A stretch of DNA of 41,712 nt. It comes from Belnapia sp. F-4-1. GTDB lineage: Bacteria; Pseudomonadota; Alphaproteobacteria; Acetobacterales; Acetobacteraceae. A program made the position numbers and the translations under genes. Position 1 is the stretch's first letter. Every line of letters starts with the position of its first letter. A model generated the notes under the pieces. That model did no database searches and was not told where the DNA came from. It was given only the letters and a program-made list of their open reading frames with translations. The DNA lies in NCBI RefSeq assembly GCF_000802185.1, contig NZ_KN676113.1, forward strand, positions 1,529,097 to 1,570,808. The letters run 5' to 3'. This document shows positions 9,537 through 16,545 of this stretch, in pieces.

Positions 9537-9896
9537 ATGCGCCCCGACGAAAACAATGCGGCGGACAGCCCGGCCATCGCCATCCATGGCCACCAGATGG
9601 ATGTGGGCGAGGCGTTGCGCACCCATGTGACCGACAAGCTGACGGCGGTGGCGGAGAAGTATCTCGGCGCCGAGGACATGACGGCGCGCTTCTCCCGCAC
9701 CGGCCATGGGGGCTTTTCCTGCTCGGTGCGGATCCATGCCGGCAAGGGCTTGTTCTTTGACGGCTCGGCCGAGGCGGCGGAAGCGCCGATCGCCTTCAAC
9801 GAGGCGCTGGAGCATGTGGCGAAGCAGCTGCGGCGACGGAAGCGCGAATTGCGCGAGGACAAGCCGGTCAACCCGGACAAGGAAGGCCTCATCTAG
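9537..9896 (+). CDS. hpf: Ribosome hibernation-promoting factor, short form (HPF/RaiA family)
   Basis: A 119-residue protein that would bind the small ribosomal subunit in stationary phase and block translation. Family features are IAIHGHQMDVGEALRTHV (about residues 14-31), the basic helix EHVAKQLRRRKRELRE (about 92-107), and a strand-rich middle with SCSVRIHAGKGLFFDG. The ATG is preceded by GAGAGGGAG with good spacing. It lacks the extra C-terminal dimerisation domain of long HPF, which is common in alphaproteobacteria, and it is not beside rpoN or ptsN. Only 3 bases separate it from the CDF transporter, so the two are probably co-transcribed. Confidence 0.88.
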   Translation: MRPDENNAADSPAIAIHGHQMDVGEALRTHVTDKLTAVAEKYLGAEDMTARFSRTGHGGFSCSVRIHAGKGLFFDGSAEAAEAPIAFNEALEHVAKQLRRRKRELREDKPVNPDKEGLI

Positions 9897-9899
9897 TCC

Positions 9900-10811
9900 A
9901 TGGCCCATGGCGGCTCCCGCCGGGTGATTCTGGCGGCGCTGGCGGGCAACCTCGCCATCGCCGCCACCAAGCTGGCCGCCGCGCTCTACACTGGCTCCAG
10001 CGCCATGCTGAGCGAGGCGATCCATTCGGCCGTCGATACCGGCAACCAGGGACTGCTGCTGGTCGGGCTGCGGCGTGCGGCGCGGCCGCCTTCGCCGCGG
10101 CATCCCTTTGGCCATGGCATGGAGCTGTATTTCTGGGCCTTCGTCGTCGCGCTGATGATCTTTGCGCTCGGCGGCGCAGTGTCGATCTACGAGGGCTGGC
10201 GAAAGATCGTGGCGCCTGAGCCGGTCGAGAACGCCTGGGTCAACTTCCTCGTGCTTGGCGCCTCGGTCCTGTTCGAAAGCCTGTCCTTCCGCGTCGCCTT
10301 CCGGGAGTTCCGCCGGAGCCATGCGGGCGAGCCTTTCTGGCAGGCGATCAGGGCAAGCAAGGACCCAGGCGTTTTCGCCGTTCTGCTTGAGGATGCGGCG
10401 GCGCTGGCGGGGCTCGCCATTGCGCTCGTCGGGCTTGGCCTTGCGGAATGGCTCGACATGCCGGCGCTGGACGGCGCGGCCTCCATCGGCATCGGCCTGC
10501 TGCTGGTGCTGACGGCGGGTTTCCTCGCAAACGAGACGCGGAGCTTGCTCACCGGCGAGGCGGCCTCGCCGCGGCTGGTGGCGGAAGTGCGCGCGACGCT
10601 CACCGCCGACCCGCGGGTGAAGGCAGTGGATGAGCTGCTCAGCATGCATCTCGGCCCGGCGGAGGTGCTGATGGCGGTGACCATCGACCTGGCCGACGAG
10701 CTACCGGGCGCCGGGGTGGAGCAGGCGGCGCGGGAGCTGACCCGCCGCATCGAGGACCAGCACCCGGAGGTGACGCGCATCTTCCTGCGGCCGAAGCGGG
10801 TCGCTGCCTGA
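9900..10811 (+). CDS. Cation diffusion facilitator transporter (SLC30A9-like group)
   Basis: Divalent metal/H+ antiporter of the inner membrane, 303 residues, probably exporting Zn2+ or a similar ion. The first metal-site motif HSAVD is at residues 42-46. PFGHGMELYFWAFVVALMIF (about 69-88) is typical of the SLC30A9-like bacterial group. The second site reads DPG...LLEDAAALAG (about 157-172) instead of HxxxD, also seen in that group. About five to six hydrophobic segments precede a cytoplasmic C-terminal domain of ~90 residues. AAGGAAGG inside the end of the HPF gene may serve as ribosome site. A strong hairpin follows the stop. Confidence 0.9.
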   Translation: MAHGGSRRVILAALAGNLAIAATKLAAALYTGSSAMLSEAIHSAVDTGNQGLLLVGLRRAARPPSPRHPFGHGMELYFWAFVVALMIFALGGAVSIYEGWRKIVAPEPVENAWVNFLVLGASVLFESLSFRVAFREFRRSHAGEPFWQAIRASKDPGVFAVLLEDAAALAGLAIALVGLGLAEWLDMPALDGAASIGIGLLLVLTAGFLANETRSLLTGEAASPRLVAEVRATLTADPRVKAVDELLSMHLGPAEVLMAVTIDLADELPGAGVEQAARELTRRIEDQHPEVTRIFLRPKRVAA

Positions 10812-10819
10812 AACGGCAA

Positions 10820-10857
10820 GCCGCCCGCCGGGAGGGAGCAATCCCCCGGCGGGCGGC
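10820..10857 (+). terminator. Strong hairpin terminator after the CDF gene
   Basis: Perfect 13-bp stem, GCCGCCCGCCGGG (10820-10832) against CCCGGCGGGCGGC (10845-10857), with a 12-base loop, 9 bases after the CDF stop. There is no following T-run, as is usual in very GC-rich genomes. The bases from here to 11027 hold no gene that I can recognise. Confidence 0.65.
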
Positions 10858-11027
10858 TCTATGCCTTGACGTGTCGGCCCGGCGTCCGGCCGGGTGAGGG
10901 ATACGCCCCCACCACGCGGCGGGGATCACCCCCGCTCGTGCCGGATGGTATGAAGCGCCGCCCGGATCGCGTTCAGAACCAACCGGGCAGGCGGCCGGGG
11001 GTTTCGCGGCTCCCCGGTCACATCTTG

Positions 11028-11177
11028 TCAGACCACGTCCTGCGCCGCACCGGCCGGCATCAGCCCGGCCCCGTGCAGGACACCGTCCCGCTCCATGCCG
11101 CGGCGAACCGCAGCGCCCCAGAGCACCAGCGCCATGCCGGCACCGAGACCGAGAACGCCGAAGACTGCGGACAACAT
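11028..11177 (-). CDS. Small single-span membrane protein, 49 residues
   Basis: Not a known family to me. The ATG at 11177 is preceded by AAAGGAGAG at ideal spacing, the best ribosome site in this stretch. The product starts with one hydrophobic helix (MLSAVFGVLGLGAGMALVLW, residues 1-20), then AAVRRGMER with positive charges that would keep the tail in the cytoplasm, then a Gly/Ala-rich tail. It is alone on the - strand between the CDF terminator and the broken methyltransferase gene, so a chance reading frame cannot be excluded. The ribosome site and amphipathic design argue for a real small protein. Confidence 0.5.
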   Translation of the reverse strand: MLSAVFGVLGLGAGMALVLWGAAVRRGMERDGVLHGAGLMPAGAAQDVV

Positions 11178-11276
11178 CACTCTCTCCTTTTGCATCTTGC
11201 GTGACTGCATCTGGGGTTTGCGGGCGCCGCCCAGCAGCGGCGGGATATCCCCCCAGCCATGCGGGGAATGCGGTAC

Positions 11277-12215
11277 TCACCGCCTGAGCGTCGCATGCCA
11301 GCGGCAGAGGCCGATGGCGCCGCTGCTCAGCAGCCGGTGGCGCAGCAGCCAGAGTTCCGCCTCCTCGATCAGGCCGGCGGCGCCGCTGCGCAGGGGGCCA
11401 GCGCCGGCGGCACGCAGTTCCCGGATCAGCCGGGTCCAGTTCTCGATGACGGCGGCGCATTGCCGGGGCGCGGCATTCTCGGCGACACGAATATGGAAGC
11501 CGGCCGCCTGGAGCGCGCCCTCGGCCGCGCCGCGGTCCGGCGGCGAAACCGCGCGGCCTTCAAGGGCGAGCCAGCGGTCGAGGATCGGGCGGGAGGCGGA
11601 GCCGCCGCCGCGAACGATCTCCAGCAGGACGAGTTGGGCATCGGGCTTCAGCGCCTTGGCCAGGGCCTCGATGGTACTGTCGAAGGCGCCGCCGCCGGCC
11701 AAGGGCTCCAAGGCCAGGGCGTGGTGGTGATAGCGGGGGCGGAAGGCAGGTTGGTCCGGCTCCCAGGGCAGCACCAGGGCACGGCGGCCGAAGGGGCGGA
11801 GGCGGAGCGCCATTCGCCCGGCCAGGAACGGGTCGTGCTGGTAGGCGGCAACCCAGGCCCCGCGCCGGCTGATGATGGTTCCGGCCGCCCCGCCGGCATC
11901 GCGGCCGACCAGCAGCAGCGTTGTCGCCGGCGACAAGGGGAGCAGGCCGGACAGCCGCTCGATCTCCGCCGGCCCGCCGGGAATGAGGCAGCCTTCCTCC
12001 CAGAGCCGCTCGGCTCAGGCGATGCGGGCGAGGGCAAGACTTTCGGCCGGGTCCTGCGTGGCGGCGGCCGGGCCCTCCGGCAGCGGGGCGAGGCTGGGGG
12101 CCTCCGCATCGGCGCGGAGCGGCAGGCGGTCGGCCGCCGCCAGCAGCAAGCCGGCGAAGCCGCGCCCCTGGCCGGGCCGGATGAACCGGGCCAGGGCGTT
12201 CGTCAGGGCCGGCAT
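11277..12215 (-). pseudogene. SAM-dependent methyltransferase-like gene interrupted by one in-frame TGA
   Basis: A single reading frame runs from ATG 12215 to the stop at 11277, broken only by a TGA at 12015-12017. Before it are 66 codons (MPALTNALARFIRPG... to LALARIA). After it the same frame continues with AERLWEEGCLIPGG, then a Rossmann-like strand (TTLLLVGRDAGGAAGTI), a second strand region (YHHHALALEPLAGG), LKPDAQLVLLEIV, and a Trp-rich C-terminal helix (EAELWLLRHRLL). This layout, glycine-rich loop then acidic/hydrophobic strands, resembles class I methyltransferases, but no catalytic function can be assigned. The whole would be ~312 codons. No good start codon follows the TGA until TTG 11936, which would lose a strand. 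It is therefore either a nonsense-mutated gene or a base-call error. Confidence 0.6.
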
Positions 12216-12331
12216 GGGGGCCGGGTCATGCGTGGGTTCCTCGCCTCTCGATGGAGAGGAGCGGCATGGGGCCATGGAAGAGATGAAGGAAGCGTTGCGG
12301 CCGGGGCGGTGCGGGTCTATCGCAAGGGACC

Positions 12332-12973
12332 ATGCCCGAAGCGCCCTACCCGATCCGCTACGTCGCCAAGAACATGCGGCTCGATCTCCGGCTGATCGCC
12401 GAGATGATCACGCCGGGCGCGCGCGTGCTGGATATCGGCTGCGGCGACGGGGCGCTGCTTGCCTACCTCACGGCCGAAAAGGGCGCCGATGCCCGCGGCA
12501 TCGAGATCGACATGGCAGAGGCGACGCGTGCCGTGGCGGCCGGCCTCGCCGTGATCCATGGCGATGCGGACCATGACCTCGCCTCCTATCCGGACGGGGC
12601 CTTCGACTATGTGGTGCTCTCCCGCACGCTTCAGGCGGTGGAGCGGCCGCGCGAGGTGTTGCGGCAGATGCTGCGGATCGGCCGGCGGGCGATCGTCAGC
12701 TTCCCCAATTTCGGCCATTGGCTGGTGCGGTGGCAGGTGCTCGCAACCGGCCGGATGCCGATGACGGAAACCTGGCACCGCGCCTGGTACGAGACGCCGA
12801 ACATCCACCCCTGCACCATCCAGGACTTCTTCGACCTCTGCACCCTCGAGGGCTACGCGGTCGAGCAGTGGCTGGCAGTGGATGAGCGCGGGCTGAAGGC
12901 GCCCTGGAAGCGGTCGCCGCGGCTCGCCAACTTGTTTGGCGAGCAGGCGCTGTTCCTGCTGCGGCGAGGCTAG
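12332..12973 (+). CDS. metW: MetW, methionine biosynthesis methyltransferase-like protein
   Basis: A 213-residue protein of the MetW family. Motif I is VLDIGCGDGALLAYL (about residues 32-46). The conserved stretches IEIDMAEATRAV and SFPNFGHWLVRWQVL and the C-terminal TPNIHPCTIQDFFDLC are diagnostic for MetW. In other bacteria MetW acts with the homoserine acyltransferase MetX at the first committed step of methionine synthesis, and the two genes are normally adjacent (metX-metW). Here no metX lies on either side. Upstream is a 116-base divergent spacer with the broken methyltransferase gene; the spacer should hold promoters for both. AAGGGA lies just before the ATG. Confidence 0.92.
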   Translation: MPEAPYPIRYVAKNMRLDLRLIAEMITPGARVLDIGCGDGALLAYLTAEKGADARGIEIDMAEATRAVAAGLAVIHGDADHDLASYPDGAFDYVVLSRTLQAVERPREVLRQMLRIGRRAIVSFPNFGHWLVRWQVLATGRMPMTETWHRAWYETPNIHPCTIQDFFDLCTLEGYAVEQWLAVDERGLKAPWKRSPRLANLFGEQALFLLRRG

Positions 12974-12983
12974 CCGGGCAGGC

Positions 12984-13214
12984 TCAGTGCAGGCGGGCGT
13001 TGCGCGGGCGTGCGGGGGCCGGTGTGCGCGGGGCGGCGGTGGCGGCCACCGGGTCCGGCAGGTTGGAGACGGCGAGGGCGACATGGCGCGCGGCCTCGGT
13101 GGCACCGATCCGCAGGCATTCCGCTTCTACATAGGAAAGCATCAGGCGGAGGGCAGACTGATCGGGAGATTCAGGCTCGGACTCGGTATCGAGAGGCTTG
13201 AACGCGGCACGCAT
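12984..13214 (-). CDS. Small conserved-looking hypothetical protein, 75 residues
   Basis: An acidic N-terminus (MRAAFKPLDTESEPESPDQ) is followed by a clear helical core (ALRLMLSYVEAECLRIGATEAARHVALAVS, read in parts) and a Pro/Ala/Arg-rich tail. The ATG at 13214 has GGAG eight bases upstream; an open frame extends to 13250 but without a better start. No signal peptide or membrane helix is present. It converges on metW with 10 bases between the stops. I do not recognise a named family. The core resembles short proteins seen in Acetobacteraceae (memory, not checked). Confidence 0.6.
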   Translation of the reverse strand: MRAAFKPLDTESEPESPDQSALRLMLSYVEAECLRIGATEAARHVALAVSNLPDPVAATAAPRTPAPARPRNARLH

Positions 13215-13418
13215 CCAGCACGCTCCGGCTAATGTGATTGCACAGCACACATACTATTGACTCAGCGACACAGCAACATCGGAGTCGTTCTGAGGTTGCA
13301 CGCGCCTGCGCAAGCACCGAGGGATGGGCGTAAATATCGCCCACGACGCGTTCCTCCGCATCCTTTTTTTCTATTTCAGGTTACGGCACATCTTTGAGTT
13401 GTGTCGCTGGCCCTTGGT

Positions 13419-13434
13419 CAATGTCGCGATATTG
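13419..13434. repeat. Near-perfect 16-base palindrome in the spacer after the SDR gene
   Basis: CAATGTCGCGATATTG is self-complementary except for one base pair (G 13423 opposite T 13430), so it is a good dimer-binding half-site pair. The surrounding spacer 13215-13443 is visibly less GC-rich than the genes. It contains GGGCG TAAATAT CGCCC (13326-13342) and a T7 run (13363-13370), but no gene. It could be an operator for the gene ending at 12984 or chance. Confidence 0.3.
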
Positions 13435-13443
13435 GGATGAGAA

Positions 13444-14111
13444 TCAGAATTTCTCAACCCATGGGCGAATTTCAATCTCCCAACTCCACGCATTGCGCGG
13501 CTGGCGGATGAGCTGGAGGTAGCTTGCTGCAATCGCATCGGGATCAAGCAGGCTGTCTTGCCCGCTATCCGGGTGGAGTGTGCTCCGGATGCCACCATCG
13601 ATGACAATGTGCCCCACATGCACACCCTGCGGGTGCAGCTCCCGCGCGGCGGACTGGGCGAGGCCGCGCAGGGCGAATTTCCCCATGGCGAAGGGGGCGC
13701 TCTGCGCATAGCCCTTCACCCCGGCCGAGGCCCCGGTCAACAGGATGGTGCCGTGCCCGGCGGCCAGCATGCGCCGCGCCGCCTCGCGCACCGCGAGGAA
13801 GCCACCGAAGGCGCAGACCTGGAGGCTCTTCTGCACCTCGGCCGGTCCAACCCGGCGATCGGGCCGCGGGTGCGGTAGCTCGGGTTGTAGACGACCACCT
13901 CGGCATCACCCTCGGCCTCGAACAGCGCGGCGACCTGGGCGGCATCGGCGGCGTCGCAGGCATGGGTGGCGGCGCCGGTCTCGGCGGCTAGGGCGGCGAG
14001 CTTGGCAGTGTTGCGGGCGGCGAGCGCCACCATGTAGCCCTCCCGCGCAAGGAGCCGGGCGAGGGAGGCGGAAAGCCCGTCCCCGGCGCCGATGATCAGG
14101 GCCTTCGGCAT
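13444..14111 (-). pseudogene. Short-chain dehydrogenase/reductase gene with a one-base frameshift
   Basis: The N-terminal half (from ATG 14111, MPKALIIGAGDGLSASLARLL, a Rossmann NAD(P) loop, through VVVYNPSYRTRGPIAGLD) and the C-terminal half (EVQKSLQVCAFGGFLAVREAA, GTILLTGASAGVKGYAQSAP, FAMGKFALRGLAQS, HIVIDGGI) lie in different frames that join near 13845. Adding one C in the GGACC run there restores GLD-PAEVQKS. The Tyr of the usual YxxxK is Phe (FAMGK), as in a known group of alphaproteobacterial SDRs. AGGAGAG precedes the ATG. The gene starts 10 bases after the M20 stop, so the two form an operon. It is either a true frameshift or a sequencing error. Confidence 0.75.
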
Positions 14112-14121
14112 TGCCTCTCTC

Positions 14122-15252
14122 CTATCCCAGGGTTTCCAGCAATTCGCAGAGCACGGCGCAGCGCGGCGCCAGGTCGGGCCAGCGGATATGCTCCTCCGGC
14201 GCATGGGCGCCGGCGCCGGTGCAACCGAGGCCGTCCAGCGTCGGGATGCCCATGGCGGCGGTGAAATTGCCGTCCGACCCACCGCCGCGGTGCTGCTTCG
14301 GCAAGTCGTAGCCCTGGCGGGCGGCGATGGCGCGGGCGGTCTCGTAGAGGGCGAGGTTGGCCGGGCTCTCTTCCAGCGGGGGGCGGTTCAGGCCGCCTTC
14401 CACGGTGATGCGGATGCCGTCCGCCTCGCCGGCCAAGGCGCGGATGGCGGCCACCATGCGCTCCGCCTCGGCGAGGCTCGGGGCGCGGAAGTCGATGCGG
14501 CAGCCGGCCTCGGGCGGGATGACGTTCGGCCGGGTGCCGCCCCAGATCGGCGCGACATTGGTGGTGACGCCGCGCTCCAGGTCGGTCAGGGCGTGGATCT
14601 TCAGGATCGCCCCGGCCAGGGCGACGACAGCGCTCCGCCCCTCGGACCAGTTGCCGCCGGCATGGGCGCTGCGGCCCTCGACCGTGAGGGTGAAGCCGCC
14701 GGTGCCCTTGCGGCCGGTGACGCAGGCGCCCTGACTGCCGCCGGCCGGCTCCGGGATCAGCACGGCGCAGGCGCCGCGGGCGGCGGCCTCGATCGGGGCG
14801 CGGCTGGTCGGGCTGCCGACTTCCTCGTCCGGCGTCAGCAGAAGGGTGATGGGGCGGCGGGTCTTCACCCCCTGGCGCAGGATCTCCCGCACCGAATGGA
14901 AGGCGAAGAAGCTGCCGGCCTTCATGTCGTAGATGCCGGGGCCATGGGCGCGCTCGCCCTCGACGCGCCAGGGCATCGACTTCGCCAGCGTGCCGTGGTC
15001 CCAGACCGTGTCGAGATGGCCGGCGACCACCACCGGCGCGCCATCGCCCGGGGTGCGGGCAATCAGCGTGTCGCCGAAGCCGTCGCGCCCGGGCAGGCGC
15101 TCGATGGCGGCGCCGGCGCCGGCGAGATCGGCCTGGCAGCGATCGAGCAGGGCGTTGACGGCAGCGGCGTCGGTGGTCGGGGTCTCATGCTCCACCCAGG
15201 TCCTGAGCTCGGCGAGGAGGCGGTCGGAGCTGCCGATATCGGTCTGGGGCAT
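14122..15252 (-). CDS. M20-family metallopeptidase/amidohydrolase (glutamate carboxypeptidase-like)
   Basis: Di-zinc hydrolase, 376 residues from ATG 15252. Metal ligands are visible in order: H79 and D81 (GHLDTVWDHG), bridging D109 (GIYDMKAG), catalytic E143 with E144 (TPDEEVGS), E171 region (LIPEPAGG) and a C-terminal His in GAHAPEEHIRW. A dimerisation lid lies between them (GRSAHAGGNWSEGRSAV). It resembles cytoplasmic carboxypeptidase G2/ArgE-like enzymes that cleave N-acyl amino acids or small peptides; the exact substrate is unknown. The frame opens at 15309, but AGGA eight bases before 15252 favours that start. It is followed by the SDR gene. Confidence 0.9.
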   Translation of the reverse strand: MPQTDIGSSDRLLAELRTWVEHETPTTDAAAVNALLDRCQADLAGAGAAIERLPGRDGFGDTLIARTPGDGAPVVVAGHLDTVWDHGTLAKSMPWRVEGERAHGPGIYDMKAGSFFAFHSVREILRQGVKTRRPITLLLTPDEEVGSPTSRAPIEAAARGACAVLIPEPAGGSQGACVTGRKGTGGFTLTVEGRSAHAGGNWSEGRSAVVALAGAILKIHALTDLERGVTTNVAPIWGGTRPNVIPPEAGCRIDFRAPSLAEAERMVAAIRALAGEADGIRITVEGGLNRPPLEESPANLALYETARAIAARQGYDLPKQHRGGGSDGNFTAAMGIPTLDGLGCTGAGAHAPEEHIRWPDLAPRCAVLCELLETLG

Positions 15253-15380
15253 GAGGTCGGTCCTGCTGCGGTCTCCATCCACTCTGGCGATGGCGCGGCG
15301 CTTGTCCACCCGCTCTGGCCTCGTCGGAAGCGCGTCCGCTCGGCTGCGCTCGCGGAAACACCTCCGCCTGTTGTTTGATC

Positions 15381-15427
15381 GAGCAAATTACCCCTCCCGG
15401 GTGATTCCACCCATCCGGGGTTTGCTC
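15381..15427 (+). promoter_or_regulatory. Three-part hairpin just upstream of ribF
   Basis: GAGCAAA (15381-15387) pairs with TTTGCTC (15421-15427), CCCC (15391-15394) with GGGG (15417-15420), and GGGTG (15399-15403) with CACCC (15408-15412), closing a 4-base ATTC loop. The stem ends 14 bases before the ribF ATG, in a spacer divergent from the M20 gene. It does not match the FMN riboswitch pattern that I know. It may be a leader structure for ribF or an operator. Confidence 0.4.
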
Positions 15428-15441
15428 TAGACCGCCGAGGC

Positions 15442-16380
15442 ATGACCCAGCCCCTCGTCCTTTCCGACTGGCGTGACCTGCCGCCCGGGCTGCGCGGGGC
15501 GACCGTCGCGCTCGGCAACATGGATGGGGTGCATATCGGCCACCGGGCGGTGCTGGCGGCGGCGCATGCGGCGCGGCCCTCGGCGCCGCTCGCGGTGCTG
15601 ACCTTCGAGCCGCATCCGCGCGAGCATTTCCGCCCGGAGGACCCGCCCTTCCGCCTCACCCTGCTGCCCGCCAAGGCCGAGGCGCTGGGGGCGGCAGGCG
15701 CTGCGCTGGTGGTGGCGCTGCCCTTCGACGCGGCGCTCGCCACCATGCCGGCGGAGCGTTTCTTCACCGAGGTGCTGCGGGACGGGCTCGGCGCCGTGCA
15801 CCTGGCTTGCGGCCAGGATTTCGCCTTCGGCCACCGGCGCGGCGGCGATGCCGGCACGCTTACCGGCCTGGCCGAGGCGGCGGGCATCGGGCTGACCATC
15901 GTGCCGCCCGTCACGGATGCGCAGGGTCCTGTCTCCTCCACCCGTATCCGCCGTGCCCTGCAGGACGGCTATCCGGAGCGGGCAACGGCCATGCTCGGCC
16001 GCCCCTGGGACATCCGCGGCGAGGTGGTGCACGGCGACAAGCTCGGCCGGGTGCTGGGCTGGCCGACCGCCAATCTCTGGCTCGGCCGGCACCTGGAGCC
16101 GGCGCGCGGGGTCTATGCGGTGACGGCGATGCTGCCGGACGGGCGGGAGGTGAAGGGCGTCTCCAATATCGGCCGGCGGCCGACCTTGGGCGGCGACCCG
16201 GAGACCAGGCTGGAAACCTACCTCTTCGACTTCTCGGGCGACCTCTACGGCCAGGAGATCGGCGTCCGGCTGCGGCATTTCCTGCGGGCCGATGCCAAAT
16301 TCGACGGGCTGGAGGCGCTGAAGGTGGCCATCGCCCAGGATGCGGAGGATGCGCGGGCGGCGCTGGCGCAGGATACCTGA
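15442..16380 (+). CDS. ribF: Bifunctional riboflavin kinase / FAD synthetase
   Basis: A 312-residue enzyme that phosphorylates riboflavin to FMN and adenylates FMN to FAD in the cytosol. The N-terminal nucleotidyltransferase domain has ALGNMDGVHIGHR (residues 23-35), FEPHPREHF, GQDFAFGHRRGGD and SSTRIRRAL. The C-terminal kinase domain has GRPWDIRGEVVHGDKLGRVLGWPTANL (read in parts, near 190-215) and GVSNIGRRPT with LETYLFDF. Length and order are standard. GAGG sits almost directly against the ATG, so initiation may be weak or influenced by the upstream hairpin. ribF upstream of ileS-lspA is a common bacterial arrangement. Confidence 0.96.
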   Translation: MTQPLVLSDWRDLPPGLRGATVALGNMDGVHIGHRAVLAAAHAARPSAPLAVLTFEPHPREHFRPEDPPFRLTLLPAKAEALGAAGAALVVALPFDAALATMPAERFFTEVLRDGLGAVHLACGQDFAFGHRRGGDAGTLTGLAEAAGIGLTIVPPVTDAQGPVSSTRIRRALQDGYPERATAMLGRPWDIRGEVVHGDKLGRVLGWPTANLWLGRHLEPARGVYAVTAMLPDGREVKGVSNIGRRPTLGGDPETRLETYLFDFSGDLYGQEIGVRLRHFLRADAKFDGLEALKVAIAQDAEDARAALAQDT

Positions 16381-16389
16381 CCCCTATAC

Positions 16390-16419
16390 TTGACCCCCTG
16401 GCCCTCCGATCCCCATAAG
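16390..16419 (+). promoter_or_regulatory. ileS: Putative sigma-70-type promoter for ileS
   Basis: TTGACC (16390-16395), an 18-base spacer, and CATAAG (16414-16419) resemble -35/-10 boxes in the 165-base spacer between ribF and ileS. The match is good for -35 and moderate for -10. Confidence 0.35.
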
Positions 16420-16460
16420 CCCCTCATGCATCCCCCGGTGGCCCATCCGCGAATTAGCCG

Positions 16461-16484
16461 CCCGGCCCTTCCCTGAGGGCCGGG
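16461..16484 (+). terminator. Hairpin between ribF and ileS
   Basis: CCCGGCCCT (16461-16469) and AGGGCCGGG (16476-16484) form a perfect 9-bp stem with a 6-base loop, 80 bases after the ribF stop and before ileS. It has no T-run. It lies downstream of the putative ileS promoter, so it may instead be a structured ileS leader. Confidence 0.4.
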
Positions 16485-16545
16485 ACCGCCGCGCACCCGC
16501 CACCGCTGACCCGCCGCCGCGCCGCCGGCGGCCGGAGACCGCCCG

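Noticed and set aside
11028-12275. Toxin-antitoxin pair or mobile element in the irregular region near 11-14 kb
   Set aside because: No toxin, antitoxin, transposase, integrase or terminal repeats are seen. The two damaged genes look like ordinary chromosomal genes.
13326-13370. Intrinsic terminator made of GGGCG-TAAATAT-CGCCC and the T7 run
   Set aside because: The T-run is about 20 bases away from a 5-bp stem, and no + strand gene ends nearby.
15310-15441. FMN riboswitch upstream of ribF
   Set aside because: The spacer is only ~130 bases and lacks the conserved multi-helix core that I know for the FMN aptamer. Only a simple hairpin is seen.
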